A stretch of 64,000 nucleotides of DNA. Source: Heterobilharzia americana (Eukaryota; Platyhelminthes; Trematoda; Strigeidida; Schistosomatidae). This document shows, one piece after another, positions 35,356 through 46,602 of this stretch; within the stretch, counting starts at the first letter, position 1, and every line of letters begins with the position of its first letter. Below the pieces are notes generated by a model. It worked only from the letters and a program-made list of their open reading frames with translations, was not told the DNA's origin and did not search any database. The position numbers and the translations under genes were made by a program. The stretch is taken from contig OX104134.1 of assembly GCA_944470555.2 (NCBI GenBank), positions 99,628,701 to 99,692,700 on the forward strand, read 5' to 3'.

Positions 35356-38044
35356 TCATGTGCGTAGAGTATACCTTTAATGCCATGTGTATTATATCAC
35401 TCTTCCAATGAATAAATTACTCTATGCATTCTGACCATTGAAATGTGATTGTACATCCACAGAGGATGGCATTTCTGAAAACAAACTGGTTCACTGAAAC
35501 TTACATTCTTTTGTGAGCCATTCGATGTAGTCGGTGGTAGCATTTTGCAAGATTCGAGCTTTCACACTTGGCATTAACACCATAAAGACACACTTACCTG
35601 TTTGATCTGAGTTCGAATTACATTCCACCTGTTGTATTTACACCGGCCAACACGTGTGGATCAGCAAGGCAAGGAGCGGGAGGAATAGGTGAAGATATCT
35701 TTAGACTTTGGTTCTCATCGCCGGAGCCAGCTATCTGTCTGAAACTAACCTCGTGGTTGACAACACGAATTCATGACTCCTGTCTTTCAGCTCACACTGA
35801 CCTCAACAAATAACACCGTTACTCTGTTGAAGAGTCTTCTGACAGTTGTTTGGTCACTCTCTTTGAGATTATCCAGTTTACGAAAGTCATTTTCAATGTC
35901 CAAAATCACTGAGTTGTCTGTTCTCCTCGAACCCGAGTCTATCGTGTAGTTCATTCTACTCTTATCTGTTTCAGAAACAGAGACCTGCAGCTTCGTTCCC
36001 AGTCAGTGGAAATCACCTTGGCTACATCGACACACCATCAATGGACAGGATTTCGGGACACGTGAGAGATGTTCTAATAAGGTCAACTCTGACTGAGTAA
36101 CGCTCAGATGAGAAACCGAATGCCATCGTACTTGAGGTGGAGAAGAAGTACAATTACTGCGTGGCCGTCGAGTAGACTGTCAACCATATAATCAGCTTCG
36201 TGTCACATGGCTCCCACCAAATACATTCAACTACTATCCACTTTTGGAGACGGAGTGGTGCCGCAGAGGAGTCAGTCAACATTGCACATCACATTTGCGA
36301 ATGCATAAAACTTCCTCCTACATTGGAGCCGATACATTCTGATGTCGGTGTTGTGCCAACGGGTGACTGATCTCAACGCTTCGTGTGGAACAGATATCGC
36401 TCATCAGATCAATACCCAATGAAACAGATAAGTTCAACTACAAGCCAGCAACATCGCAAGTCGCGTGACTACACTATGTGATGTTTGCATACAAAGTACA
36501 CACAACCACAATTCTACACATTCCCGTTAAGGATGCCAGCGTGCAGTATCCACTTGACGCTCCAGTGGAAATTCACATGGTCGTACAAATCTCAACCAAT
36601 CCCTGATAGTTGGACGGGCAATCACACAGCGGACTGAGTAAATTTACCACCTACTTACTGCAAACAGTGATGGCACCAAAGGAATCTGAACGTCAACAGT
36701 TTCAGTTCACTCACCCGCACATTTGATGATGTTTCACTCACTATGTGGAGATGAGAGAATTTGTCAATGACGGATGATTCATCACTGTCTTACTTCAGCA
36801 AATTATTGATCATCCTACATTCAGACCGATTGAGTCAGTGTTGCTAGATTAATTCAACTAATGGATGACGAAATCCTCACGCTGCAGCACACACAAATAT
36901 ATACATGAATTGGCTACGTGACTTCTCAGGTGAATGCAATGAGTCTTATTGAAATGATAGTGGTCAAACGCACAAAGTTGTGGGACATCGTCATCTGAAC
37001 GACATTGCGTTTCAAGTGTGCAATGCCTTATTGCCTAATGATAGAGAAACAAGCTATACAACTCTGCTTCTACGGACGCATAGTCAGTCATTAGGTCATT
37101 CAGTCAGTCAGACAGGCAGGGAAATCAACAGGGAACCAGCAATAAAATTCCATCACACTGAGTTGGCACACTTCTCTCTGATCAACACGCTATGAAGAAA
37201 TGGATCGAAAGAGGAGTGCTAATAAGGTAGAATAAGTGTCGGATGACAGTGATCATGCAGATGAAGGCTAGTGAAAGTGTTCAGGGCTTCGAAGATGATA
37301 GACAGTGTGTACGTCCCTACGCTAAGACTGATTACGAGCTGTACAACCAAAATTCTGCAACCGTTCTCATCTCGAGTCTCCTGTTTCTCAGTCAGCTGAT
37401 CAGAAGTTGTCTACAAGACCCAAACTAACAGCCAAAGATTTTGATGACCAGTACTACGTCTCAGCTTCACCACTCGTAACCTCCTTCTAACACAATCCCA
37501 CTTTTGTGAGCATCGCAAGTCTAGGTAGGTTATGCCGCAGCACGAGAAATCTACATCCAAACAACTGTCACTGAACGTTCATCAGTTCATTTATTGACCC
37601 GCCCAATTTCTTATATCTTACGCCACCATCGTTCAGGCTTTAATTCTACTACACGAAAGCAATCTCACAAAGACAACTGTGGTGGTAACCGGCCACCTCT
37701 TCAAACCGTTTATTTCAACAACCGACAATCACAGCCACATATGATGGAGCAGGCTGAATTGCTTACTACACAGCATGAATGTCTGGATATGCTGCAGAAG
37801 GTAGATATGACATGAGATGACAAATGCCAAACACGCCTCTTGCATCTGAAGCGATATGTCTCCCTGGACAAACAACTTTCAGCTGACGCAAAATTTCTCC
37901 TCCCGATAAGTGTTCAACACCCTAAATCACATCATTCCCTATCACAAAAATTGAAATTGGTGCAGACCAGTGAAAAATTCTCACTTTGCATTGGACAGGT
38001 GCAAACCACACAGCAAGCACATTTAGATTCCCATGTAGAGTGTA
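35356..38044. other. Unrecognised sequence leading into the palindrome
   Basis: 35356-37141 duplicates 23046-24830 with one C/T difference at 36003. From 37142 the sequence is single-copy up to 38044 and has the same character: coding-like composition, short frames, no recognisable domain. It appears to be one continuous block with the palindrome arm. Confidence 0.45.
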
Positions 38045-41000
38045 TGCAAGACCCTGCATTTCATCGGAGTCCTTACTTAACACGAATCTCCTCTCCCTGC
38101 AAACTCCAATTCGATCTGGTGTCCACTGAGTGCTGATCACACACTCGAACGCGGAAGTTTCCTCACCAATCTTCAATATCATATTTTATGGGTGAAACAA
38201 GTTATCACGCGTGCCATCCAATGACTTCACAGCTGTCTCTCGATCCATCTTAGTCAGCCAGTTAGTCGCAACAACGAGAACAAGGAATCTGCTCAATTCA
38301 ACCTATTCACGACAGCGGTCTAGATGATCACTAAAAGAAGGGATTACCCCAGCACACACACAAGCGCAACCAGAGTTGAAACGAGTGTTTTAGAAAGACT
38401 CTCAGTTCTGAATATAGCTAATTCACTGGTCAATTTCGGCATGACGCGTTTGAATCGAAGTGTACACGGTGAAAATCAGTTTTCACTGCTCGTTGGAAAT
38501 AGATTGGGTCAACCTGAACCTGGTGACGATGATCCCATCCATCTTACTCTCGAGTAAGCCACCCACAAAGCCAGCAAACGAGTCTTCTCTTAATCTCGAC
38601 ACCTAGACCGCACATTCAGATACACAACTAGCGCCTCCACGTCTGTTTAACACACCTCTCTCACACAGTCACTGGGGAGCTGGTGTCACAGTTCATCCCC
38701 ACTTGCATTCATGTTGCAATCTGATGGAGAACAGACATGAGAAATGTGGATGATTCGTTTTCCCGAATACTCACCCCGCACTCGAATCAAGCCATCCAGT
38801 CTGACAGTACGCACACACACATCTGTTGTCAGCGATTCAACTGATTGCTGCAGCCTCCAGTATACTACTCAACGCCAAACAGAGACAGGCAAAGTTGACT
38901 GTTATTCACGAGCCCCAGTCTTCATAAGAGTATACCGAACACATTATTATTGAGACTTTCCACAGTCCTAGGGAAAACTGGCTGCCCCATAAGCAGACAA
39001 AAGGCTGGAGACATGGGCATAAACGCAACACATTTCGTGCATGAAAATGCTAACAATGAAATGGAAAGAAGTAAATCTATGATGAAGTGAATTTGATTCC
39101 TGAAAAGAAAGCGTTTCATGATCTCCCTCAAGTGTACATCGTCAGTGGTGATATACAATTTCTGCTGCAAACAACTTCCAGTCTTCTTAAGTATGTGCGA
39201 CCTGAAGTAATTGACTGGAGCTAATATTAATCAGGTTTACATCGACCTGACTAGAGTGAACACGGTGATCAAAGACAACAATCGCTTCCCTTGTGTTTTC
39301 ATGAGGCGGTGAAATGAACGATAGTGAAATATTTGTATTTAGGTCATTAGACTGCCCCTGCGTCTCGAATACTTTGAGATGTGAAGTATAATGAATGTGG
39401 TTTCTCTTCACAACAAATATCAAAGATGACTCCCTGTCTAGGGGTGAAGTAGAGACAATTGAGAGCACTTAGTCTGATGGTTGAAATTCATGAGCGAAAC
39501 GAAAACTGAATGAGTAGATTAGAGTGAACTTGCAAGTTAATATTTAGATTCTTCAACTTACCGTGGTACACTGCGATGAAGCGGACGAGCGAGATAGTTG
39601 ATAGTTTAACTGGACGAAACCATCTCGTTGTTGTCAAATTATTATGCTGTTCAGTTGTCGACAAGGCGTAAACCTACTAAATATTGGACGTCGAAATCGG
39701 TCGCCTCATACCAGGATATCATGGAGTGAACAGCATGTCTTGCTCGTTATACAGCAACGTCTCAGGAAGACAAGACATTCACCATTCACCTAACGCAATT
39801 CGGCGGTATCAGTGACTGTGACAGGGAATTTAATCCGTTCATCTCACCGTTGAGGCAAAGACATTTTGATGGAAATGAATAGGTTTATAAGTCCAGATGA
39901 AATCCATGCTAGTGTTATTCGCCCAATGGCTCCAGTTCCCGCTGATTATATCAGGACACATTTTCGTTACATCGATCACAAGTCGGTGCTCAAATTTAGG
40001 ATCCTGACTACTTGACCCCTTTGTAGAGAGTTGTCAGTGTAACATACCAATCGATTAGACCGAAACACCTTTCACCGAGTTGATGATGTGGTTTGGTGGG
40101 ACTGCGTGACACCAGTAAACTTCTCTACATCTTGGCAGCACCACCTAAGGAACACGAAGACAATTTCTTCCCTCCCACATCCTACCGCAAGCTTCAGGTA
40201 CAAAATAACCGGCATTGCACTGCTCAGCAGCCATGACACGCTACTAAAGTATTCCTGTTATAAGGAAGCAAGTACCGTTGATACTTATCTTAACATCTGT
40301 GCTTTCCAACAGCACGTTCTCCAGCATATAACGACGATTCGACCAGACAGACTGTATAGAAGCGGTATCAAGTGTGACATAGATATGAAGTTCGACGAGG
40401 CAGTGATTCCGCCATACTGACCAGGTAAAACTAGCACTCCCAAAACTTCATCAATGAAAGACAAGCGTAACTCATCGATAATGCAAGGAGATCTCAATAG
40501 ACTTTGTGAATAACACCTTCATGAGATCTCTGTCTGAGTATTTTTTGTTTCGGTCATGGTAACCAGCTCGACTGAGAACTAAGTGGACGCCTTCCACCAG
40601 TCACCATTTAACAATCTTGTGCTTGTAACGAGTATCTATGCTCATTGTATGGGTTTATACTTCGTCAGTGCATCCGAAGCAAAACTTCCGCTCACAATCA
40701 TGCCAATTGCAGGAATAACTTATTCCTCTGCAAATTGTCGATGATTCCGGAGTGGTGTACAGTGGTATTTGTAACTTCTGCGAACGTTTCGAATTTCAGG
40801 TGTCTAGGGTAGACAAAGTGATTGGCTCCATGAGGGGAGATTTTCTAATCACTGACTGGAATCCGACATCATGCAGAAAATGTTTCCAACCAATCCTTGA
40901 ACATGATGTAGAAAAGAGACACCAGTGGATAAAACGCACTACTTATCAGCTTATGCACTCTCGAACTGCATGACCGACATATGTGAGTAACGGATTGTTC

Positions 41001-42020
41001 AATCCACGTGAGAAGAAACAAGATACTGTGACATTTGCAGATCTACGTAAGAACTCCTCACTATTCTGCGAGATGAACTCGACCACAAGGAAAGAACATT
41101 CTTCCATGTTGATTCCATGTCTTTTATATGTTAATCTTGATTGGATAAACAAAGCTTCAGTTATCAACCGCTTCCTTCATTGTGACAGATTAGTTTATAG
41201 GGCCATCAGCCTGTCCAATTTTATCGCGTGGTTGTGCCTGATTGCACACATTACCATGACTAATCTTTCCTATGCATTCATTACATTCCAGGGGTATAGC
41301 ATTCGAGATCCCGACAAACCTTTGTACCGTGTTATACAAACTGATGCCGTTTGACCACTTTCACATGTACACTTGGTTACACAATCGTCTCATGAAATTC
41401 GATCAACTAACTTATCTAACCCGACTGACTATATAGGATTTCTCAGCCTGCAAGGATCGTTTCTTAGTGAGTTTGTCACAATGCATCTGGTGCATGGCCA
41501 ACACAAATCTAAACACCATTTCTCTGTTGACGCGCCATATTCACAAAATTGCTATTCAGACGAGGCTTGGTTTTTGCGTGCCATTGGAGCCTAAGTCCAC
41601 AACACTCACTGATGCTAACGATAGACGATACGGATACCAAGCCACTTAATTTCGTGGTAATATCCTCCTTCAGTAGTGTTCGTTGTTAAGACACGTTGGT
41701 TACCACGTGATCATCCAAATACCTTAGTGCAGGAGTTATTTCGTAGACCACCTTGACAATAACTGAAATTAGTAAGTAGATTTCGATTTGCCAAGAGAGT
41801 CTGGGGATTCAGCCGAAATAGTGAAAACCGATTGTCTACTCCTGTCGTTGTTATGGTGGACCTCGAAGTCACTAACAATTTATCCTCAACCCTGAAAAAT
41901 TCACGATCACATTTTCCAATACACTTCCATCATCATTCAAACAAATCTGTGATGCTGATTTACGGTTTACGCATGAGATGGAATTACAGTGTCACTTCAG
42001 GCAGTCTATGCCAGCTTCGT
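38045..42020 (+). repeat. Left arm of the large palindrome (4.0 kb)
   Basis: This is the inverted counterpart of 46603-50578; paired positions sum to 88,623 along the whole length with no net indel. Several frames of 70-123 codons are identical in both arms, for example 40983-41354. Scanning shows very few internal mismatches (near 38525 and 40966), but three in the last 20 bases at the inner end (42008, 42010, 42016) and three in the last 25 bases at the outer end. Content is unrecognised. One frame has a CNFC and a CRKC pair (near 40770-40885) that could be a zinc-binding relic. Confidence 0.95.
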
Positions 42021-42554
42021 GCATTGCTCAGGCACTGTTATGACTGCAAGTGAATAGAGTAAGCGGAATGTTTGTGTCTTCGTCCTCCAACGTGTTCCCG
42101 GTTGCTCATAAAAAACTTTGCCTGTGAAGAAGTCCCCCATAATCGCATCGATAACCCTAAACATTGATTGCCGATGCCACGACTACTTAAGTGTTATAAA
42201 GTGAATATTGACACCGATAGTTTTGTAGGTTCAAATGCTGCACGAATCCCAGCATTGCTTGCAATCCCGTGTGCAATTTCTGAGGTGCTCTCTGTCGACT
42301 TCATTTCTCCAATTAAATTTACACTTACATTCGGTCCACAGCAGCCGGATTTTCAATTAGGGTGTGGGAAAATAACGTCATGTAGAATTCCTCATCTCTT
42401 GCCTCCCACTGCCTACTCAAGTCATCGTCAAATGAAAATCATACCACCTAGTTGGTATTCCGGTTTTGCATTTTTTGTTGCACTCCTTATTGGTTATTTT
42501 TGCGTTGTAATTTTTTTATATTATCATCATCGTGCCTCTCTAATTCCCTTATCA

Positions 42555-43389
42555 ATGGCGGATAACGACTCGACCGCGCAGATGGCCGTAACCCTCCAGC
42601 TTCCCACCTTCTGGGCCCACAGACCATCTGCATGGTTCTGCCGTGTGGAAGCTCAGTTTGCCTTGAGACACATTCAATCGAAATAAACTAAGTCCAACTT
42701 AGTCATCGTCAGCTTACCGGAAAATGTGATCGAAGACGTCTCAGATGTGCTAGATGACCCAGCACCGAATCTTTACGATCGCCTCAAAACCGCCCTCATC
42801 AAACGTGTTGCACTTACTGACCAGCAGAAAGTGCAAGAACTTTTCAGGGATGTGCATCTGGGTGATCGCAAGCCGACGCAACTGCTTCGTCAGATGAAGC
42901 AGCTGATTGCTGACTTCAACATTGATGAAGCATTTCTCAAGCAACTGTGGTTACAGAGGTTACCACAGTCGGTTCAAGGGATCCTCGCACCCTTCCATAA
43001 GTGTCCCTTAATAGAGCTGGCGGAAGCGGCTGACAGAGCTGTGGATGCTACGAAACCCAACACTAGTATCTCAGCTGCACTGTCTACTGCCACGGATTCG
43101 TCCAAAAACCCACATCCTCCCTCGGCTGTTGAGCCAACAAGTTTCGATGTTATAGCTCACATCTCGAAATTGTATGAGAGTTGTGCAGCATCAGGAACGA
43201 AATGCGGTCTGGTAGTTCTTAAAATCGCACGTCTCGCTCGCGCAACAGGTCTGCCTCCCGTACCGGTAGCAGACGTTCCAAATCGCGACAATCCCAACCC
43301 AGGTTGTGCTGGTACCATAAACGTTATGGTGCCAATGCCAAAAGGTGCACTCGACCTTGCACCTTCGAGGCTAACCAGGCGGGAAACGT
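42555..43389 (+). pseudogene. gag: Gypsy gag, broken
   Basis: Gag packages the retrotransposon RNA. The start ATG at 42555 opens MADNDSTAQMAVTLQLPTFW, then a WFCRVEAQFALR motif shared by CsRn1-like gag proteins. A TAA at 42684-42686 stops it, and the same frame continues from 42687 with LGDRKPTQLLRQMKQL (about 42860-42905). Near 43190 the frame shifts. The next frame gives an Arg/Ser-rich linker with one stop, followed by CWYHKRYGANAKRCTRPC (about 43307-43360). This is a C-x2-H-x9-C-x3-C zinc knuckle, the CHCC form known from the CsRn1 clade. A GTGTG stretch at 43388 shifts the frame again into protease. Confidence 0.85.
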
Positions 43390-44442
43390 GTGAGCCAGCA
43401 CGTGACGGCGACTAACGTCGCTGGCGAGCCACTTCCATGTCGCCTCTTCTTCGTCACTGATCGACATTCTGGGATACGCTTCCTAGTTGACACTGGGGCA
43501 GAAGCTAGCGTCATCCCACCTACGAAGGAAGAGCGTCTGCGGCCAATGTCTCTGCAACTTCGTGCCGCCAACGGTTCGCCCATCACAACCTATGGTCGGA
43601 GATTCCTCGATCTCAACCTTGGATTGCGTCGTCCCTTTCGTTGGGTTTTCATAGTGGCAGATGTGACCACCGGCATTATTGGTATGGATCTCTTGCAGCA
43701 CTATCAGCTGCTGGTAGATGCTGGCAAGCATAAGTTGATAGATTCTACCACAACACTCTCTGTTTCCGGTATAGTCACAAAGACGCCGCCCCTCAGTCCC
43801 GTGTACTGCACGACGGACGCTTCTAGTCCCTACGCGTCTATCATTCAGTCCTTTCCGGATGTCTTTAAGCCAAGTCGTTGTGTCCCTTGTGTGACTTCGA
43901 ACGTTTCTCATCACATAACGACGACTGGCCCGCCAGTGTTTGCGAAACCACGGCGATTATCCCCGGAGAAACTGCGTGCTGTAAAAGCCGAGTTCGAACA
44001 CATGCTTGAAATGGGAATAATCAGACCATCCAACAGTCCATGGTCTTCACCCTTGCATGTGGTACCCAAGAACAATGGCATGGACTGGAGGCCTTGTGGT
44101 GACTACCGAAGGCTCAACGCTAAAACGATTCCAGATCGTTACCCAGTCCCTCACATTCACGACTTGACTGCATCTTTAAAAGGCTCGGTTATCTTCAGTA
44201 AGCTTGACTTGACGCGTGCATATCATCAGATCCCGGTTCATCCTGATGATGTTCCCAAGACAGCCGTCATTACACCGTTTGGTCTTTTTGAGTTCCTCCG
44301 TATGCCTTTTGGTCTTCGCAATGCAGCACAAACCTTCCAACGTTTTATTCACGATGTTTTACGTGGACTCGATTTCGCCTATGCCTACCTAGACGATATA
44401 CTAATCGCTAGTCCTGACGAAGACACCATTTTAACCACTTGA
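43390..44442 (+). pseudogene. pol: Gypsy pol: protease and reverse transcriptase, frameshifted
   Basis: 350 codons remain open. Residues 34-44 are [11 protein letters not shown], the aspartic protease active site (D at 43489). The RT follows: [38 protein letters not shown] with the first catalytic Asp, [15 protein letters not shown], and YLDDIL at 44386-44403 with the catalytic aspartates. These blocks are intact. The frame ends early at 44440 because about one base is missing near 44428. The downstream frame continues the RT at once. Domain order and spacing are normal for Gypsy elements, so the part shown is old but well preserved. Confidence 0.92.
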
Positions 44443-45152
44443 AACAGGTTTTCGCCAGACTGTCAGAGCATTCGATGACAGTCAACCTGGCCAAATGCCA
44501 GATTGGCGTTCGTTCACTAAAATTTTTGGGACACGTTATCGACGAGCAAGGCATTCGCCCACTACCTGAAAAGGTACAGGCGATCCAAGACTTCCCAGTC
44601 CCAAGGTCACTTAAAGCTCTGCGTGTGTTTCTGGGTATGGTGAGCTATTATCGTCGCTTCGTTCCCCAATGTGCACACATTTTGACTGCACTGACCGACC
44701 TGCTGAAAAGTAAATGTAAAACTTTCAGCTTGACTCCTGAGGCACTAGAAGCATTTCGCAAGATCAAAACCGCAATAGCAGACGCCACGATGCTGGTGCA
44801 TCAAGACGTAAACCTACCTCTTAGCATTGCGGTTGACGCCTCTAACACGGCCATTGGAGCTGTGTTGCAACAACTTTCGGATCACACTTGGATCCCAGTT
44901 GCATTCTTCTCCCGGAAGTTATCCACCTGCGAAATGCGGTACAGCACTTTCGGCAGGGAACTGCTCGCCATATATGCCTCAGTGAAACATTTTCGTCATT
45001 TTGTGGAAGGTCGTGACTTCATCATCTTTACCGACCATAAACCTCTGACGTATGCCTTACACCCACTACTGACAGATATTCACCGCGTGAATTATGTCAC
45101 CTGGACTATACTTCGCAATTCCCGTCAGATATCCGTCATATTTCCGGTGTGA
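44439..45152 (+). pseudogene. pol: Gypsy pol: RT thumb and RNase H
   Basis: Continues pol after the frameshift. FLGHVIDEQGIRP and VFLGMVSYYRRFVP are RT thumb/connection motifs. AVDASNTAIGAVLQQ, FSRKLSTCEMRYSTFGREL and FTDHKPL are the RNase H signature with its acidic residues. Near 45080 the frame shifts, so the last 20-odd residues before 45152 are out of frame. The correct frame reads SPRELCHLDY, then DIRHISGVNNPVADAQSR, which ends the RNase H/tether. Confidence 0.9.
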
Positions 45153-45535
45153 ATAACCCTGTTGCAGACGCACAGTCTCGCGTTTGCGCCCGCGTCTTTG
45201 TGCGTTGTGATGGTGTACGTAGACACTTACGGCCACCGTACGACAGACCTTTCAACGTTCTCAGTAAAAAAGAAAAGTTTTTCGTCATCGACAGGTCTGG
45301 ACGGCAGGATTCCATAAGTGTCGATCGTTTGAAGGCAGCTTAGATAGAGGACGGCCCACCTTCCTCTACACTGACACAACCAGAAAGACCCTTGCCGCCA
45401 GACTTCCAAACGGACTCGTCTAGTCGCGTGTATCCTGAATCTTCTAAAAGAGCCACGTCTAGTAGCACTGATCCAGTACCCTCTACACGTGCTGGGAGGC
45501 GTGTACATTGGCCCAAACGATAGGCCGATTTCGTT
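45149..45535 (+). pseudogene. pol: Gypsy pol: integrase C-terminus fused to RNase H by an internal deletion
   Basis: Directly after PVADAQSR the frame reads VFVRCDGVRRHLRPPYDRPF, then FFVIDRSGRQDSISVDRLKA and a stop at 45341. These residues are the far C-terminal integrase domain of CsRn1-like elements. The HHCC zinc finger and DDE catalytic core that should lie between are missing, and the join is in frame. Beyond the stop the same frame gives a Pro/Ser-rich tail and RRVHWPKR, then another stop near 45520, the usual end of this polyprotein. The deletion would have removed roughly a thousand bases, judged from typical Gypsy integrases. Without a core integrase this copy could not insert itself. 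Confidence 0.85.
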
Positions 45536-45539
45536 AATT

Positions 45540-46602
45540 AGCCCCAGCGCAACTTCGCACTCGGTAAATTCAGAGTTCCAACTATTTTATCGTGGCATGC
45601 ATTATCAATGCGTTTTCATATCTAAAGTTTTCACAAGTTTTGTTCACTACTTTTAAAACAAAGTTTTTTTCATTAAAAAGCAACCCATAAATACAGTTAA
45701 AATTTCAAGAACTTTTTTGGTTGGTTATTATTATTTTTTTCTGTACCCCCCCTCACTCCGAATTGTTTGGATTTTCTTTTCTTAGCACTCTAATGTCCTA
45801 TTTTTTCCTTCTTGCAGAACCTAGAAAATGCGTTGAAAATTGGATACAATTGGCCGCTGACGATGTCACTTGGATCGTCCTTAGGTTCTCTTTGTGCCAA
45901 TTTCCTCCTGTACACCTCCCGGCAGATTAAGAAGCAATAGGGAAAAGTAGACGGAGGCTTCGGGACACCCTCCACCACTGCGAGGAGGGTTGCGTCTAGA
46001 CGCAAAGTTGTCTTACCTCGTAGGTGTGCATAGTTGTACTAGCTTCGGAGACCCACATGTCACCTACTCAATCACCAATATGGAAAGGTGTTGCGTGTCC
46101 GCCTCGCGGTCACCTCCTAGGATAGAAGGTTGCCGGCATCCCAAAAGCCTTCTAGGAGGAGGGTAACCTGTAGTGCACCTTCCTGGCACCAAAATACAAC
46201 TAAGGCTAAAATAAATAGTTTAAATTGACTAAATAAATCTCTAGCTTGCCTCCGGATGCTTAGGGTGTTTTAAGTTCTGTTTTAACGAGCATGCATCCGA
46301 GCAGGCTCGGACGCCATTTCGCGCTCCATTGTGCTGATTACCATACACATACTCCGAGTCCCTAGTTCAGCCTTACGAGCCAGATGAGTTGATTAAATTT
46401 TCCCCCATTCATTATTATTACATTTACTTTAATTAAATACATAGCTCCTCCGAATACGTTGCGTATCAGTTCTTTTGATTTGTGTTTTGCTACCAGTACT
46501 TACACGTTAGGTAAAGTACTGATTAAGCAAGTACTAGAGAATATCAAGTTAAGTGGGGATGATCAAACGATACGGAATTGTAACACACACCCCTACAATT
46601 AC
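45540..46602. other. 3' noncoding side of the palindrome loop
   Basis: No gene recognised. It should contain the 3' LTR, but I see no matching copy upstream of gag. A TG...CA-bounded 19-mer, rich in CA, lies at 46579-46597, five bases before the right arm; without a partner it is not evidence for an LTR end. GC-rich stretch at 45940-46190 is unexplained. Confidence 0.45.

Larger units (their letters stand above)
24831..37141 (+). repeat. 12.3-kb tandem duplication, copy 2
   Basis: Near-identical to 12519-24830 and joined to it without spacer. Its left edge cuts into the CR1 endonuclease remnant, so the sequence before 24831 does not match CR1. Its right edge continues into unique sequence at 37142, which marks the true right flank. 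Confidence 0.95.
42021..46602 (+). mobile_element. Gypsy LTR retrotransposon (CsRn1/Boudicca-like), internally deleted, in the palindrome loop
   Basis: The loop holds gag, protease, RT, RNase H and the far C-terminus of integrase in the usual Gypsy order on the plus strand. The integrase zinc-binding and catalytic core is absent. At least four frameshifts and several stops interrupt the coding region. I could not find matching long terminal repeats in 42021-42554 or 45540-46602, nor a primer-binding site, so the LTRs may be lost or too diverged to see by eye. The CHCC gag motif and the C-terminal VHWPKR residues are typical of the CsRn1 clade, which includes schistosome Boudicca. Confidence 0.85.

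Noticed and set aside
42205..42230. DTDS residues before gag, as in family B DNA polymerases of Maverick elements
   Set aside because: The motif is four residues long with no other polymerase block nearby, and it is in the leader frame of the Gypsy element.
43483..43914. Minus-strand 143-codon frame within Gypsy pol
   Set aside because: Antisense shadow of the protease/RT frame.
46579..46597. TGTAAC...CTACA-like 19-mer as an LTR end
   Set aside because: No second copy before gag and no target duplication around the loop.
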